Shown piece after piece: positions 1 to 25,110 of a stretch of 64,000 nucleotides of DNA (its first letter is position 1; each line of letters opens with the position of its first letter). The stretch comes from Spizellomyces sp. 'palustris'. Lineage: Eukaryota > Chytridiomycota > Chytridiomycetes > Spizellomycetales > Spizellomycetaceae. Position numbers and translations under genes: made by a program. The stretch lies in NCBI GenBank assembly GCA_006535965.1, contig QEAR01000020.1, positions 230,961-294,960 on the forward strand, in the 5' to 3' direction. Below the pieces are notes generated by a model that made no database searches, was not told the DNA's origin, and saw only the letters and a list, made by a program, of their open reading frames with translations.

Positions 1-171
1 ATCCGCGAATGATAGGTTTCGTACCCTGGCTGGATGGGTGGTAAATCCAGCGAATTGTCGAGGTCGGGAGATGAGTTGCTTCCGCTTTTACGTCATCAGA
101 AACACGTGATTTCCCCACAGTTCATGACGAACCCTTTTTTGGACGTGACATCATCACTAGTCGATCTGGGA

Positions 172-179
172 TATAAAAG
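172..179 (+). promoter_or_regulatory. TATA box upstream of the metallothionein-like gene
   Basis: A TATAAAAG octamer lies 80-90 nt before the ATG at 260. Two CRE/AP-1-like stretches (ACGTCATCA near 90 and GTGACATCATC near 145) lie just upstream. This layout suits a compact inducible promoter. The motif assignment is by eye only. Confidence 0.5.
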
Positions 180-259
180 CGATTGTCACCCCACGTTCTT
201 TTGTCCCGTTTTATCGAAGCAACTTTCCAAAGCACTCTAAAATTTAGTAACAGAGCACA

Positions 260-630
260 ATGGCCGACAGGGAACCTCAACACAATTGCCCTTGCACAAG
301 TAAGCGACCTTTCTTTGGTGTATGGCAATGACCGGTCCATTAACCATTAGCATGTCAGAGGGAGACGGACAGTGCCCGTGCTCACCCACCGGAAGAGCGT
401 GCAGCTGCTCTGTACCTGGGCACAAGACTGCCGCATATGCATCTACTGAGGCAGAAGACAGGCTGCACCACACTGTACATGATGAGGTTCGTATCCATCC
501 TGCCCGCCGCTCACCGATGACGGTCGCCTGTTGCTCACGCCTACTGTACATTCTAATTTAGGCTTGCAGTTGCAACGGAACTGGGAGAGGATGTGACTGC
601 AAGGACACATGTACATGCGGGCAAACTTGA
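260..630 (+). CDS. Metallothionein-like cysteine-rich protein, three exons
   Basis: Not visible as one ORF. Proposed exons are 260-299, 359-486 and 562-630, which join in frame to 79 codons including TGA. Exon 1 carries a CPC pair. Exon 2 carries CPC and CSC in a Gly/Ser-rich context. Exon 3 reads CSC, GCDC, CTC and ends CGQT. Such C-x-C clusters with almost no aromatic or hydrophobic residues are typical of metallothioneins, which bind Cu, Zn or Cd in the cytosol. Introns use GTAAGC and GTTCGT donors. Alternative in-frame donors in exon 2 (GTACCT at 412, GTACAT at 475) would shorten the linker between the Cys modules without changing frame. The acceptor at 358 was chosen over 350 because only it keeps the Cys-rich frame. 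The family call is inference from composition; fungal metallothioneins vary too much for a firmer placement. Confidence 0.6.
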
Positions 631-745
631 AAAAGATGCAGAACAATGTGCAGTCAAACTTGTTTTTGCAATATCAGAGCATGTATTATATTGTTGTCAG
701 TTTATTCCTGCTGTACTATACTTGATCTGCAGCCCAATTGCTCCT

Positions 746-891
746 CATTTGCATGGACATTTTGTGAATGACAATATACGAATCTGTAACTGTCTGTTCC
801 AACATTGTGTGCAGGTGCACTACATTTGCATGGACATTTTGTGCAATGGCAATATACGAATCTGTATAACGCTCTGTTCCAACATTATGTG
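746..891 (+). repeat. Tandem direct repeat, two ~70-nt copies, period ~77
   Basis: Copy one (about 746-811) and copy two (about 823-891) both run from CATTTGCATGGACATTTTGTG through AATATACGAATCTGTA to CTGTTCCAACATT. They differ by a few substitutions and small indels. The repeat lies in non-coding DNA after the metallothionein-like gene. Confidence 0.85.
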
Positions 892-2132
892 AGGCAGATG
901 GCAGGGCTCGTTATCCCAAAGGGCAATTTTTTTGTGGAAATACCATTATCCCTCTTTTCACTCAAGAGACTTTTCCAGGTATTCCGAATACAAACAGCAC
1001 AAAAAAGCAACCCTTACATTGCACTCGACGTGCCACGCCCGTTGGCCAAATTGTGAACCTACTTTATTGGAGGAGGCCTCTTGATTAGAGTCAAACGCAC
1101 TTTTTCCTGCTGTCGAGGAGTCTATTATATATGAATTCTGCCGAACGACCAAAAGACGATCAGCAGAGCATGCCTTGAATTCGTTCGTACTAACTACCTG
1201 GTTGTGGGATGTCATCGGCAACTGTCACATCTGCTTCTGGGTACCGAATGTCATTTTATCAACCACGTTGTGGCACATCTGCGTTATTGTGCAAACCTGT
1301 TTCTCTGTTGTCTAAAAAAACTAGTGGAGGACTCAGTTCATGGACAGACACGGGCGTTTTCAAAATCAATGGTGGGCCTCTATCCTAGGTTAAAACCGTC
1401 GTAGAAATGACCCTTCATCATTTTAAGCGGCAACGATGATACCAAACTCAACGCTGAGCATTGGCTTGAAACGCCGAGTGATCTGTAAACGAGATCTAGG
1501 GATTTCCTGTCTGCGAGGTGTAAGACCAATTGACTGAAAAAGGACAAAACGATCGAGGCATGTGCTGCCGTCCCAAAACCCTCGTTGAAAAGTAAATCGT
1601 CCATTTTTGACCTTTTACTGACAGACAGTGACACGGGATGTGTCGATGTATCGGCTGCCAACGTGAAGCCTATCCAAAGCGTTGAATTGGCACAGGTCAA
1701 CGTGGACATTGCAATGATGATGGATGCGTAAGTCATTCAGATACTTGTTGGGGCAACATGTATCTGGAGACATTGGGCACGCGGCCTGCTGCCAAGTTGT
1801 TCTCTGCGCACAAAAGATGAGCGGCGTGATTCGCCGGCCGTCTGTTTGCAAGTCGGCAGTTTTGATGACAAAAGGTGTTACAATTGCTGCAAAGCGGGGC
1901 CCGACTACCAAATGGCCTGAACCCCTATCTAGGAAGAGGGACACGACCGTCTGCACCCTTTCCGGACTCTCTGAATTCAATGCTGCGAAACCAGGCCAGA
2001 CTGCAAGGAAGAGCATAAGCGTGACGGGAAAGACTCTTGGTCACGAACTGGTCAAATTCAGTCAGGTTTGGACTGAGCAAAAAGAGGTTTGAATTGGAGC
2101 GACAAATCACCCACTACCAACCCTTTCAACGC
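892..2132. other. Region without an assignable gene
   Basis: Both strands hold open stretches of 60-130 codons but none resembles a known family. One candidate + exon, 1534-1727, has no stop, protein-like composition (it contains the runs IFDLLLTDSDTGC and VELAQVNVDIAMMM) and ends at a perfect GTAAGT donor. The opposite strand is also open there (1380-1736 and 1615-2016), so the coding strand cannot be decided. I could not connect the exon to a full gene. Confidence 0.3.
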
Positions 2133-2355
2133 ATACAACTCGTATCGATGTATTTACCGGACAAGAACAGCTGTGGTTGAATTTGAATTACACATATTTG
2201 GTTGGTACAACATAGGATTAGATAAACACACTCTGATTGTAGATAAATAAAGTATAATTACATATAATACTAGTACATCTTCATATGCCACCTATTTACA
2301 TATGTAATTCAAATCCAACCAATTGTCCGGTGAATACATCGATACGAGTTGTATT
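2133..2355. mobile_element. Inverted-repeat (MITE-like or foldback) element
   Basis: The left arm (2133-2197) and right arm (about 2293-2355) are imperfect reverse complements. The outermost 22 nt match nearly perfectly (ATACAACTCGTATCGATGTAT inward). The arms enclose an AT-rich centre of about 95 bp. There is no ORF. The size (223 bp) and structure fit a MITE or foldback element. Target-site duplications were not clear. Confidence 0.7.
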
Positions 2356-4342
2356 ATGACCATAAATTGTGGAGGACCAGATACAAAAGCGATACATTAG
2401 CTGCCCCATACTGGTCACTCATGTCTGACGGACATCACCTTTCGTGCCGCATCATCTCCCCTATGGGACGGCGGGGCTAGCTCAATCAACGATTTCTTTG
2501 GATGTAGCAATATAGCGCCCTTGAAATTGGATCTCGTGGTTAAGCTCTCCGCCCATGTTTTGATATATTGGTCACTTTATTAGTGATGATATGTTGTTGA
2601 AATGCACCCTTTAATCCTTCAACATGTAGTTCAGTCTGTAAACTTACAGCATGTCAAACACCGGAGATTGTAGGATCGAAGTAAATTGAACGCCCGAATC
2701 AACGATATCAGAGTCTGCGGGGAGGACGGAGATTCATTGCGAGCGAGATCCATTTGTCACACGTCTCTAGACCACCAATGCTAATAGTCCTCCAACAGCG
2801 CATTATGTCAGATTTGGTAAAGTAAGGGAGGATTGCCGGCCTACTTTGTTTCGAATTCGTTATGCGTTACTTGGAACATGCAAAGTAGTCACTACCCAAA
2901 GCAGGGAAGTTGTGCCATTTCAGTTACATAGAGTGATCTCACGACGGTCTTTGGGCGTAGGAGAGCGTACTACGGCATATTCGCCTGGACATAGATTACC
3001 TGGTCAGGTTCACCCTGCATTTTAGCTACGCGCAGCGCCTACTTTCCACCTGCGGTGTCTCCGCTTTTGTCCAAGTCGTCCTTCCTCCTAAGATGCTTGC
3101 AAATACTCAGAATCTCGGTCCGGTCCCTGCTTAGACATCAAAGCGTAAAACATCTGAGCAACGCCAGGCACTGGTTCTCTTATTCGGCTGCAGCAGATAC
3201 CCAGCGGGGACTGTAGTGGTGTCACAACGGACTGTCTGATATCAATCTTCCTTTGCGGGAATATTTTCAGTAGCAGATTGATGCCACTATAATCTCCTGC
3301 TTTTTTTTGACTTCATGGCTCATGGTAACCATACTCATAGTATCAAAGATAGCAGGTAGGCAGGATACAGTAATGTATGAGGGTACAGTTCTCAACTATT
3401 GGGGGAATTCTCGTAAGCAATGTCATATTAACATCATGGTTGGGACACTTGGGCCATGTGTCCCATTAATGAAAGTAAAACTATTCGCCCTTGTTTCCTT
3501 GGCTCTCACAGATTCCTCAAGAGCTGTTACAAGAGTATTTAAGGCAACCCATATAGGGTACGAGATGGCCATCGACGTTTCCAAGTCAGCGCGACATTGT
3601 CCAACGCTCAGCCCGAAACCGCGGCGGTTTTCCATTATCATGACCTGCTGCTGCGGCAGCGCAGTTAAACATTGCTGCGATACTAGTCGATGCAAGTACA
3701 AACGTGCAAACATCTCCCAAAGAACGTTGGAGACTCAGCCTGTAGCCCAACGCTGTGTGTTGTTGCCCCCACCGGGAACGGGATGTCAGCCTCAAATGAG
3801 GTACATCAGATGAGGCTTAGCCCACAAAGCCAAAACGCGGAAGATGCTGGCCGCACCCAACCTTGGTCCGGATGCCATCAACTCCAACCATTTTTTGGTC
3901 CCCATTAGCAGCCAATTCCTTCCACAACACCTGCCACGGATCCTACTGACGCCATACTTGGACTCCTTTGGAGTAAGTCTGGTCGTAGTGTAGGGAAAGA
4001 CATCCCACAGGCTCATTATGGTGCCAAAAAAGTATTAACCATGCATGGCTTTGGTCATATTCTTAGACTTCCTCTTTCTCGAAGGAACTAAAGGATCCCA
4101 AACCGATCGTTTTCATACATATCGTGACAGTCCGGTGCGCCTTGTGAGAAGGATTGGCCGGTTGGTTATCTTTGAATTGAAAGACGACTTTAGATTCCCC
4201 AAGTCCTGGCTGTTCATACTGATATTGTGCTTCCTCTTTTTCACTTGGAAGGTCTCCCGTCGGCAAACGTAAAAGAAGAATCAATTTTAACTGGGCATCT
4301 ATTTCACAAGTTTCGCTTGGCGGTTGCGCCAAGTAGTTCGTC
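2356..4342. other. Long stretch with no supported gene
   Basis: About 2 kb between the inverted-repeat element and the PKC start. From 2360 to 3300 both strands are dense in stops. Around 3423-4016 overlapping ORFs exist on both strands (168 codons + and 96 codons -) without recognisable domains. The last 300 bp are presumably PKC promoter and 5' UTR. Confidence 0.4.
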
Positions 4343-8272
<3,930 letters not shown>

Positions 8273-8785
8273 TGCATTCGGCTTCAAACTGATGCCATCA
8301 GGTCATGGTGGTGTATGTACGACTGGTGCGGTGTACATGGATGGCGGGGCTGCGCCATCACGATGCGGAAGCGATTACAATTGGACGTTTTATTCTTTTT
8401 TCTTTTGTTTTGTAGCTCATGTCATCAAGTAAAGATATATGGAATGTTGAATAATCAACAGGATTTCAACCAGCAGCGTAGTTTGCTGGTTGTCAGACGT
8501 CCCAGCTTTTCGAGTAAATATTGGTAGCATTTACTTTGCCTGATTTCCGGATTATCTGAACAAGATGTTTGCTCGTGGTTGGAAGGACAGGTGAATTCAT
8601 GTGGCTGCTATGTAACAGATCCATGAGATGTAGATATGCTTATGGATTAACTGAATTATGGATCATCATCTTCTTTTGAACGTACAGCTAAGTTAGTTAA
8701 CAAAGGATTTGCCCATCCCAACTCCACCTTAATGCACCCCCGCTTTCCCTTCCCCCCACACTCTCTCTTCGACTTCTTCGCTTGT
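8273..8785. other. Convergent intergenic region (PKC1 / prominin-like)
   Basis: Holds the 3' ends of two convergent genes. No further coding or RNA feature was seen. Confidence 0.5.
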
Positions 8786-11700
8786 TCACCTGTACTGCCC
8801 CTCATCATCACTGCCGTAGTGTGAATGATTCCCACTGCCATGCGAATATTGTTCCTGGTGTGGGTTTTCTGGATAATCAAACTGTTGCTCGCTCATGCGC
8901 TTTGACAACTGGGCAACAACATGATCATACACTGGCTGATGCGGGACATATGAGGCACGCCTTGAACCGTGGGAAGCGTTGCTTCCGTGCCGGATCAATG
9001 GTTGAGATGGCTCCAAGTACTCACCGTGAGCGCTCACGTAAGATTGAGGGAGGGGAACATTGGGATGATGGTGTCGAGGGGAGAACGCTGGCGACATGAC
9101 TTCCACATCCCCAGGAGGTAGGGATGCTCCAAGCCAGCTGGGACGCATTTCTTGGATGTCCTCAACGGGAAACTCGTATGCCCGCTGGGAGGGAGCTCTG
9201 GATCGGTTTGGTTCTCGGTGTTCCATGTGTGACGGGGACGAGAAGGATTCCTCATAGTTGGGCGGAAGACTGCTGAGGCTTGGATACATTCCCTCTGGTC
9301 CTTCTGCCGTCTTCCTGTCTCTTGGCGAGTCCATCTCGTCCATGCGACTGGATTTCTCAATTCTCGCGTCCGTATTCGGTGCCTTGGGCGTGGTCCATTT
9401 GATCTGTCCAGCTTCCACATCATCCTCGCCTTTTCCTTTAGCCTGTTTGCCTTTGCTTTTCTTATCCTTTTTACCACCTTTTTTACCACCCTTTTTCTTG
9501 TCGCCTTTGGGTTTGATGGCATCCTTGTCCGCGAACATATTGGCAGCTGAGATGAAGATGGGGACCGACATGGCACCCACCGAGCCAAGTATGAAGAAAC
9601 CGAACCAAATAGCGTCGAGTCCGGTCAACAATCCGTCGCACACGGCCATTTGGATATCCACGGTATCTTTCGCTACTTCTTTACAATTACTTGAGTCGCC
9701 GTATATGATGTTTTGGGCTGTATTTACCGTTGCTCGCATAGTGTCCTTCAGCTCTGGAATCGAGGCGTTAATCGACTGAGTTTGATTTGTCACGTACGTC
9801 CCGATATTGTTTTTCAGTGTGCCGAACGAGCTTGCGATGGTACTCGAAATATTCACCATTGTAACTACGTAAGCCTTCATAATGTTGTACGAATCTTGGA
9901 TAGATGTGGAGGTACTGAGGGATACACTCAGTGACGAATTGAACCCCAAGAATTGGTTTCTCAGAGCAGCCACTTCTGATGCCAATGCGTCGAGAGCTGC
10001 AGTATCTGCCGTGTAGTTGGTGTTTATGTTGGACGCAACGAACACTCGGTAGCCATCAGGTCCGGTGGTTCCGTTTCCTTGAAGCTGGTCAATGGCATAC
10101 CCGATGGCCGTTTGTAAAAGCACCACAGCGTCTTTCATTGTAGCTATGGCAGTAAGATTGTACTGATTCACTTGAGTCTCAGCAGCACCCGCGTTCGACG
10201 AGGCACCTGATGGGTCCTGCATACTACCGATGATCGAACTATGCAGCAACGCGGATTATGCATAAGTATGAATATAAGAAATTATTGCGAAGAACATTAC
10301 TCACTCCACATCCAAAGAACTGAGGGCGCTGGAGAAATTCATCGAATCTATTTGCTGGTTGGCGCTATCTGCCACGTCCGGCAATGTAACAAACATCTGA
10401 ACAACGTCAATTGTGGCCGTGCCTTGCAAGCAGGCATCACGAGCATTGAATGCTTTGCTGAGCATATCGCTAGAGCCCGTCATATTCCCCATGAATGACA
10501 CCAGAGGTGACTGCCCGCCATCTGAACGGTCGAATGCAATACTACAAACTAGTTGATTTACAGCAATGATAAGCACCACATCAGACCCATGGCACGGACC
10601 GGAGAGAAAGACCCACCTTCGCCGAAAAGAATACTAAAGATCACGAACAACATTGTCAGGAAAAGTGCCAACAGTGTATAAGGGATGGAGCCGCACAGAC
10701 AGCCCTTTACAAGCCCTGGTCTTCGACCACCGACTCCTCCTGTCATGAATATCAAGATAACGGCAGGCAATCCAAACAGGACAAAGAACGCAATACGTCT
10801 GTAGAACATTGCTCAGTTAAACATAAGTAGAAATTCAGCTGATGGTACACAGTACACGCACCTGTAAAGTTCATACTTCATGATTTTTAACATCCAATCG
10901 TTCGCAGTGGCCTGGTACTCGTTGCTCTTCTGTCCAATATCATTGAATGTGACGCTTACATCGGCTTTTATGGAAGCCAATTCAGACTTTGTTTGATTTT
11001 TAACGTCTGAATACAGTGCATACGATTAGTTTCTAAACAATTAGAAGAGGCAATTCATACGGTAGCTACCGTTTAAAGCTGGCGTTTGAATCGACTTGAC
11101 TCTGCCTGGAAGATCACCACCGATGCTCAAGGCTTCCGCGGCGATATCAGAAAGCACCGGTATACCATTTAATGCGCTAGACACGAGGGAAACTGCATCT
11201 TCAGTACCGGCAACTTGGCCTCGTTGATTACTGAGTTCGCTGCAGTCAGGTTCTGGTGCGTTGACATCTCGAGTCCATTTATATGCGAAGTTTGAATTGC
11301 CAGGTACCGGCTGCCAATTACGAGACAGATCATCCATCTTGTTGGAGGCGATAGTGATGTTGGCGATCAACTGGGATAGAAGCCCGGTTGTAGGATCTGT
11401 TAAAGAGTTTTTGAAACTTTCGATACTGGAGGCTTCCATTGTAAGCAAATTCTTCTTGTTATCCAAGGCGGTACAGTTGCCTGCTAGTCGAATAATCTGG
11501 TCTGAGATATCTTGGAGAGGCGCAACATCAATCAAGTTTGCAGCGCGATCGGTAAGATTGTTGATGCCAGAATCCAGTGTGTCGAACACGTCCCCCAAGC
11601 GTACTTGAAAGTTGGCGACAATGCCGTCGGCATCTTCAAAAGTTCGATTTGCGGTTTCGTCAAGGATCACCATGGCTCTATGAAAGTATTCACTGCCACG

Positions 11701-12433
11701 CATTCCACCAATTACTGCAGCACTACAGTAGGAACATATTTAAGCTGCCAGGTTGATTGAAAAATGATGGAGTGTTACTCACATCCAACAGAAGTATACG
11801 AAGAAGAGCATGAAGCCAGCAACTGTCCTTTGTCTCGTTGTAAAGGGATCCTTTTGACGGCGAGCTAGACGCTGTTTACGGCAGGTGCAAAGACAACATC
11901 CAGCACAGCAGTTGGCTATAAAAGTCAGGAGGAGCGATCCGAGAAAACAAATTATTGGCTGTAATATGGATGTTATGTTAACGCTACTATCGTGAATGTC
12001 TGGAAGCATCATTTGAACTCACAATGCAGTACATGAGAGTCTTCTGTCCATCAAATGTGAACGAGCCATCGTGCACCTCCGGAAGGGGAATATGCTGCTG
12101 CCCATTACGAAGATTGACTCGAGTAAGTCGAGCAAGATTGGTCCAAATCCAAAGCCCCCCAGATGGCATTGAAAGTTCAGCATAATAATGAGACTGGTTT
12201 GCGCCAGAATCGGCCGTATTGATTCCTTCGAATCCGCGGCGGGAGAGTTGCACATGTTGCAGGTCTCGGTATAGGGTATCTGAACACACACCATATAAGT
12301 CAACCTCAGATTACCGTTGCAAGTACATCCGCACCATACCTGACTGTAGAGAAGCGTAGGTATCCGGCAAATTGCTTAATACTCCAGATAGCACCAAAAA
12401 TGCTGAAGCAAGGCTCGGAAATGTAGTGCGCAT
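8786..12433 (-). CDS. Prominin-like five-pass membrane glycoprotein
   Basis: Eight exons on the minus strand: 12340-12433, 12023-12279, 11783-11958, 11061-11722, 10862-11006, 10617-10798, 10305-10548 and 8786-10238; about 1,070 residues, all phases consistent. Order: signal peptide (1 to about 28); short ectodomain; TM1 (about 118-137) followed at once by a cysteine cluster (NCCAGCCLCTC); TM2 (162-182); an extracellular helical loop of about 260 residues with many N-x-S/T sites; TM3 (446-466) and TM4 (482-503) joined by a short CLCGS turn; a second large loop; TM5 (about 782-805); and a cytoplasmic tail that is Lys-rich then Ser/Pro/His-rich. The 5-TM plan with two large ectoloops and a Cys-rich TM1-TM2 turn is that of prominins, which shape plasma-membrane protrusions and bind cholesterol. 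This is a topology call; sequence identity is low. Alternatives are a tweety-like or a lineage-specific protein. Exon 4 could end 9 nt earlier. Confidence 0.65.
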
Positions 12434-12850
12434 CTTCGTGGACAATATTGGCTCGGTGGTTGTCCTGGTATACTGCTTCAACAGAAATCCCGCCTCGCTA
12501 GAGACTTTTGGCTGGCGGGATGATGGTAATGCCACCGATCACTTAAATGATAACGGGTTTATAAGTGCCAAGCCTTCGAACTGTACACACAGGTATTGGC
12601 ATGTTAGCATTGGTGTCCAAAAATAGCCCTTGTTTGGCCCGGAGGACGAGATGGGCGTGACATTGGCATTTCTTGGCTATATATAGGATAGGCATGTCAT
12701 CTGGGCTAGAACCATAATCTTGGAGCAACACGGACCCCTCCGACGGTCATGACTTGGTTTACTGCCTAAGGATAAGTTGTGAAGATTGAAGATCTTGGAT
12801 ACATTTTCCAGGAAAAGGGCTAGCTACATCCAAGTACATTCCCATCATCC
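12434..12850. other. Intergenic, probable promoter of the prominin-like gene
   Basis: Lies between two co-directional minus-strand genes. A palindromic TATATATA run at about 12677-12685 sits some 245 nt before the prominin-like start. No ORF of note. Confidence 0.35.
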
Positions 12851-14370
12851 CTAAAAGATATACTCGCCATCGACGGTGTCTGGTACGAAGAGCTCATATT
12901 CGGAATGCTTGCACCTGAAGGAGAACTGTGGCTTGGTGCTCTTGCTGAACTTGACATCAGGAGTGTCTGTGGGTCAAGCGATGAGTATAATATCCGGTTG
13001 GACGAAAGGAGCGTTTTGATACTTGCATTGTCCAGGGCCGGGAGTCACGGTACGAAGAGCGTTGCCTGCGGCCGTTTGACTTTCAAAAACTTCTGAATCC
13101 AAGAACAGAGATCAACACTACTATCACTTTCGACACGGTCGTGCCCCATCTCGCAAAGTAATTTGCACGCACCTCCCGCTCCACCAAAAGGACTCTCCGA
13201 GTCTCCACGAGGTCTCGATCCAAGTGAGTACGCTGGTGAAGCAGTTTTGATTTTGGAGGGGTCAAGCGGAGAATATGCTGCAGGTCCAGGGGATACAGAC
13301 TCAACTATATTTGGAAGGATCGGCAGGTCATTAGCTCATCTACCACAATATGCAAATGTACAAGATGAATATAACGTACGCTTCACCGGTCGAGGTGGCT
13401 TGATGGTGTATGCAGCAGCCGCCCGAATTGTAATTGCTGGATGAACGCCCAAAGTAGGTGCGACGGCATACTCGGCTGGACCTGGGTTGTCATTCGGCCT
13501 TTCTGTCGGTCGGCGACCTCCGATGCTATATGCGGGCGCCTTGGGTTCTCGCGAAGGTATGTATGCGGGATTATATTTTCCGGGACCTACGGGGCATGGT
13601 CATCACCACTGCTCTTTACGTAACAGCTGCCGTCCACGGTACGGTCACTCACCGGGAGTATCTGCATCTGCAGTTTCCATGAGATGCGGGACGTTAGCTG
13701 TAGCATTTGACATATATTCTCCGGAAATCATGAAGCATGTTGAAATTACCGGTAAGATTATCCATACCATCTTTACTCTCTTTTTTGTACCCCCCTTGCA
13801 ATGAGAAAGCAGGACCTTGAGATCGCCCAACTCGTGTGGTTTGCGGAAAGAAGACATTGGGCCCAGGCGTCTCATGAGGATTCGCTTTATAATAATCAGT
13901 ACAGATCGGAGAACTCAGGTTCACGTAGAACTCACGTTGTTCGTAACGCAGCTTGATCCCAAAGGAGTAAGCAGGGGCCCGCTTCATGGTCTTTGCATTC
14001 ATTCCAATTGTACTAGAAACGAGAGGACTAATTAGATATCAATCTGAGAAGTAAAACTGACTGGGACTCACGAAGGCAATTTGTAAGCCGCTGGACCTGG
14101 CCCTATGAAGAGGGATAGTCCGGTCAAATTAGCATATTCTTCTCCTACACGCAGCCACATGACAACCGCCAACGGGAAATCTGGCTTCTGCGTGAAGCAT
14201 TCTTCTGGCACAAGGTGCATACCGCCTCTCCCCTCACCTTTGAGCCGTGCTGCAATTGGGATCTCTTTTGGCTTTTCTGATTCGGATGAGCTGTTCCATG
14301 CCGTGTTCCTGCCATTAGTAAGGTTGGGCAGTTTCGGGTTTGCGAGGGCCGGCTTCTCCTTGTCGGCCAT
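12851..14370 (-). CDS. SHIPPO/ODF3-like repeat protein (flagellar)
   Basis: Exons on the minus strand: 14072-14370, 13768-14012, 13653-13718, 13380-13586, 13173-13304, 13023-13092 and 12851-12944; up to 370 residues. The product is a series of Pro-Gly-Pro-x-x-Tyr motifs spaced 30-50 residues apart: GPGPAAYKLPS, ETPGPNVF, DTPGPGKYNPAY, NPGPAEY, SPGPAAYSP and TPGPGQ. Each is followed by a P-A-Y-S-[FLI]-G segment, and the C-terminus has the K-H-S-E-Y pattern. This is the STPGPxY/SHIPPO signature of ODF3 (CIMAP) proteins, microtubule-associated components of axonemes. In a fungus it implies zoospores. Exons 1 and 2 each contain a possible extra intron whose length is a multiple of three with no stop (GTGTAGGAG..CATAG, 48 nt, about 14098-14145; GTGAGTTC..AAAG, 51 nt, about 13886-13936). 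If spliced, the protein is about 337 residues. The last intron boundaries were chosen to retain the conserved tail. Confidence 0.8.
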
Positions 14371-15461
14371 TGGCGATGTTGCTTCCCGGCGAAGAGGGAC
14401 CCAATGCTTCGGTATATCTTATGCCTCAGATCGGCAGCAGATGGTACCAGCAGAGGACGAGGTGACCACGGATAGTAAGATTGTTTGGTGGCAATTAGTC
14501 TTAGGCAGAGGCCTAATCAAATCTCACAAGTGAAAGAATATCCCATTGAGGATCTCCACTATGTAGGTTTCCAAGGCTCACGGTAAAGTGGCGGGTCATT
14601 TGGAAACAATGCAAGTCCAGTCTGCTCTTCTCAGAACAGCGTAGTGACTAATCGCATGCTCAAATAAAAATGATCGAGGGAACTAGGAGGCGTTGTAAGG
14701 TACTATAGTATCATCACGGCCGTTTTTAGCAGCGCGGAAATTCTCCGTGCTGGCTATCTACCCGCCAACATTTCGCGTCGAACGAGTGGTTCCGAGGCAT
14801 TCCAACGCTTCGCGAGTGATCTGATATCTGACCGCATTCAGTCAGAAGTGGTAGTCAAGGCTGACGTTCCTTTGTTAAGAGCACTGACTAGGTAAGGTCA
14901 TACCATATCGTCGGATAGACTGAATGCAGACTACCTTGGTACGCCCACCCTTACCAAAAGCGGAAAGACAACTCTGTTCATCAGCATATGACTAGAAGAG
15001 ACGAGAAATGCATGTCTTCATTTAATCGGTTAAGATCTGGATTGCGACGCAAATATTGTGCGACTACAAAGTCATTCCTGCATCCAGGATAATATGAGAG
15101 AATGTTTACATAAACAAACCGCTCCTGGCAACCAAGCGCTTAAGGCCCTTCATGCACTGGTTAAGTGAATATGTTCATGCGGATAACTGTTTGTCGGATA
15201 TTCAACGAACTATCAAAGAATGCCATAAGCCATCTGGACGCGTGACTAAGCACGGGAATTGCTGTCATCAGCCGCCGCCCATGGAGCTCATGGTCTCATA
15301 GCTTTTTTTATGAAACCTCGAAGACAATCCAATCGTCCTACAACATTGGTGGGATGAAAATATTGCATATAAAGCCAAGCAGAGCCTGTAGCCGTCTTGC
15401 GATCCTCATCAAACTGTCTGTGAATCGTGAATATGAACAGGCCATTATCAGAATTTACAAT
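14371..15461. other. Intergenic, no gene seen
   Basis: From about 14540 to 15350 no ORF over 60 codons is visible. The part next to 14370 should hold the promoter of the SHIPPO gene. A 142-codon + ORF at 14105-14533 is mostly antisense to that gene and was not accepted. Confidence 0.4.

Positions 15462-25110
<9,649 letters not shown>

Noticed and set aside
3307-3813. 168-codon plus ORF
   Set aside because: Composition is unlike protein, no domain is recognisable, and it overlaps an equally open minus frame.
9258-9779. 173-codon hydrophobic plus ORF
   Set aside because: Antisense to the tail and TM5 of the prominin-like gene, whose exons fit in phase.
14105-14533. 142-codon plus ORF
   Set aside because: Mostly antisense to the first SHIPPO exon, which carries conserved motifs.
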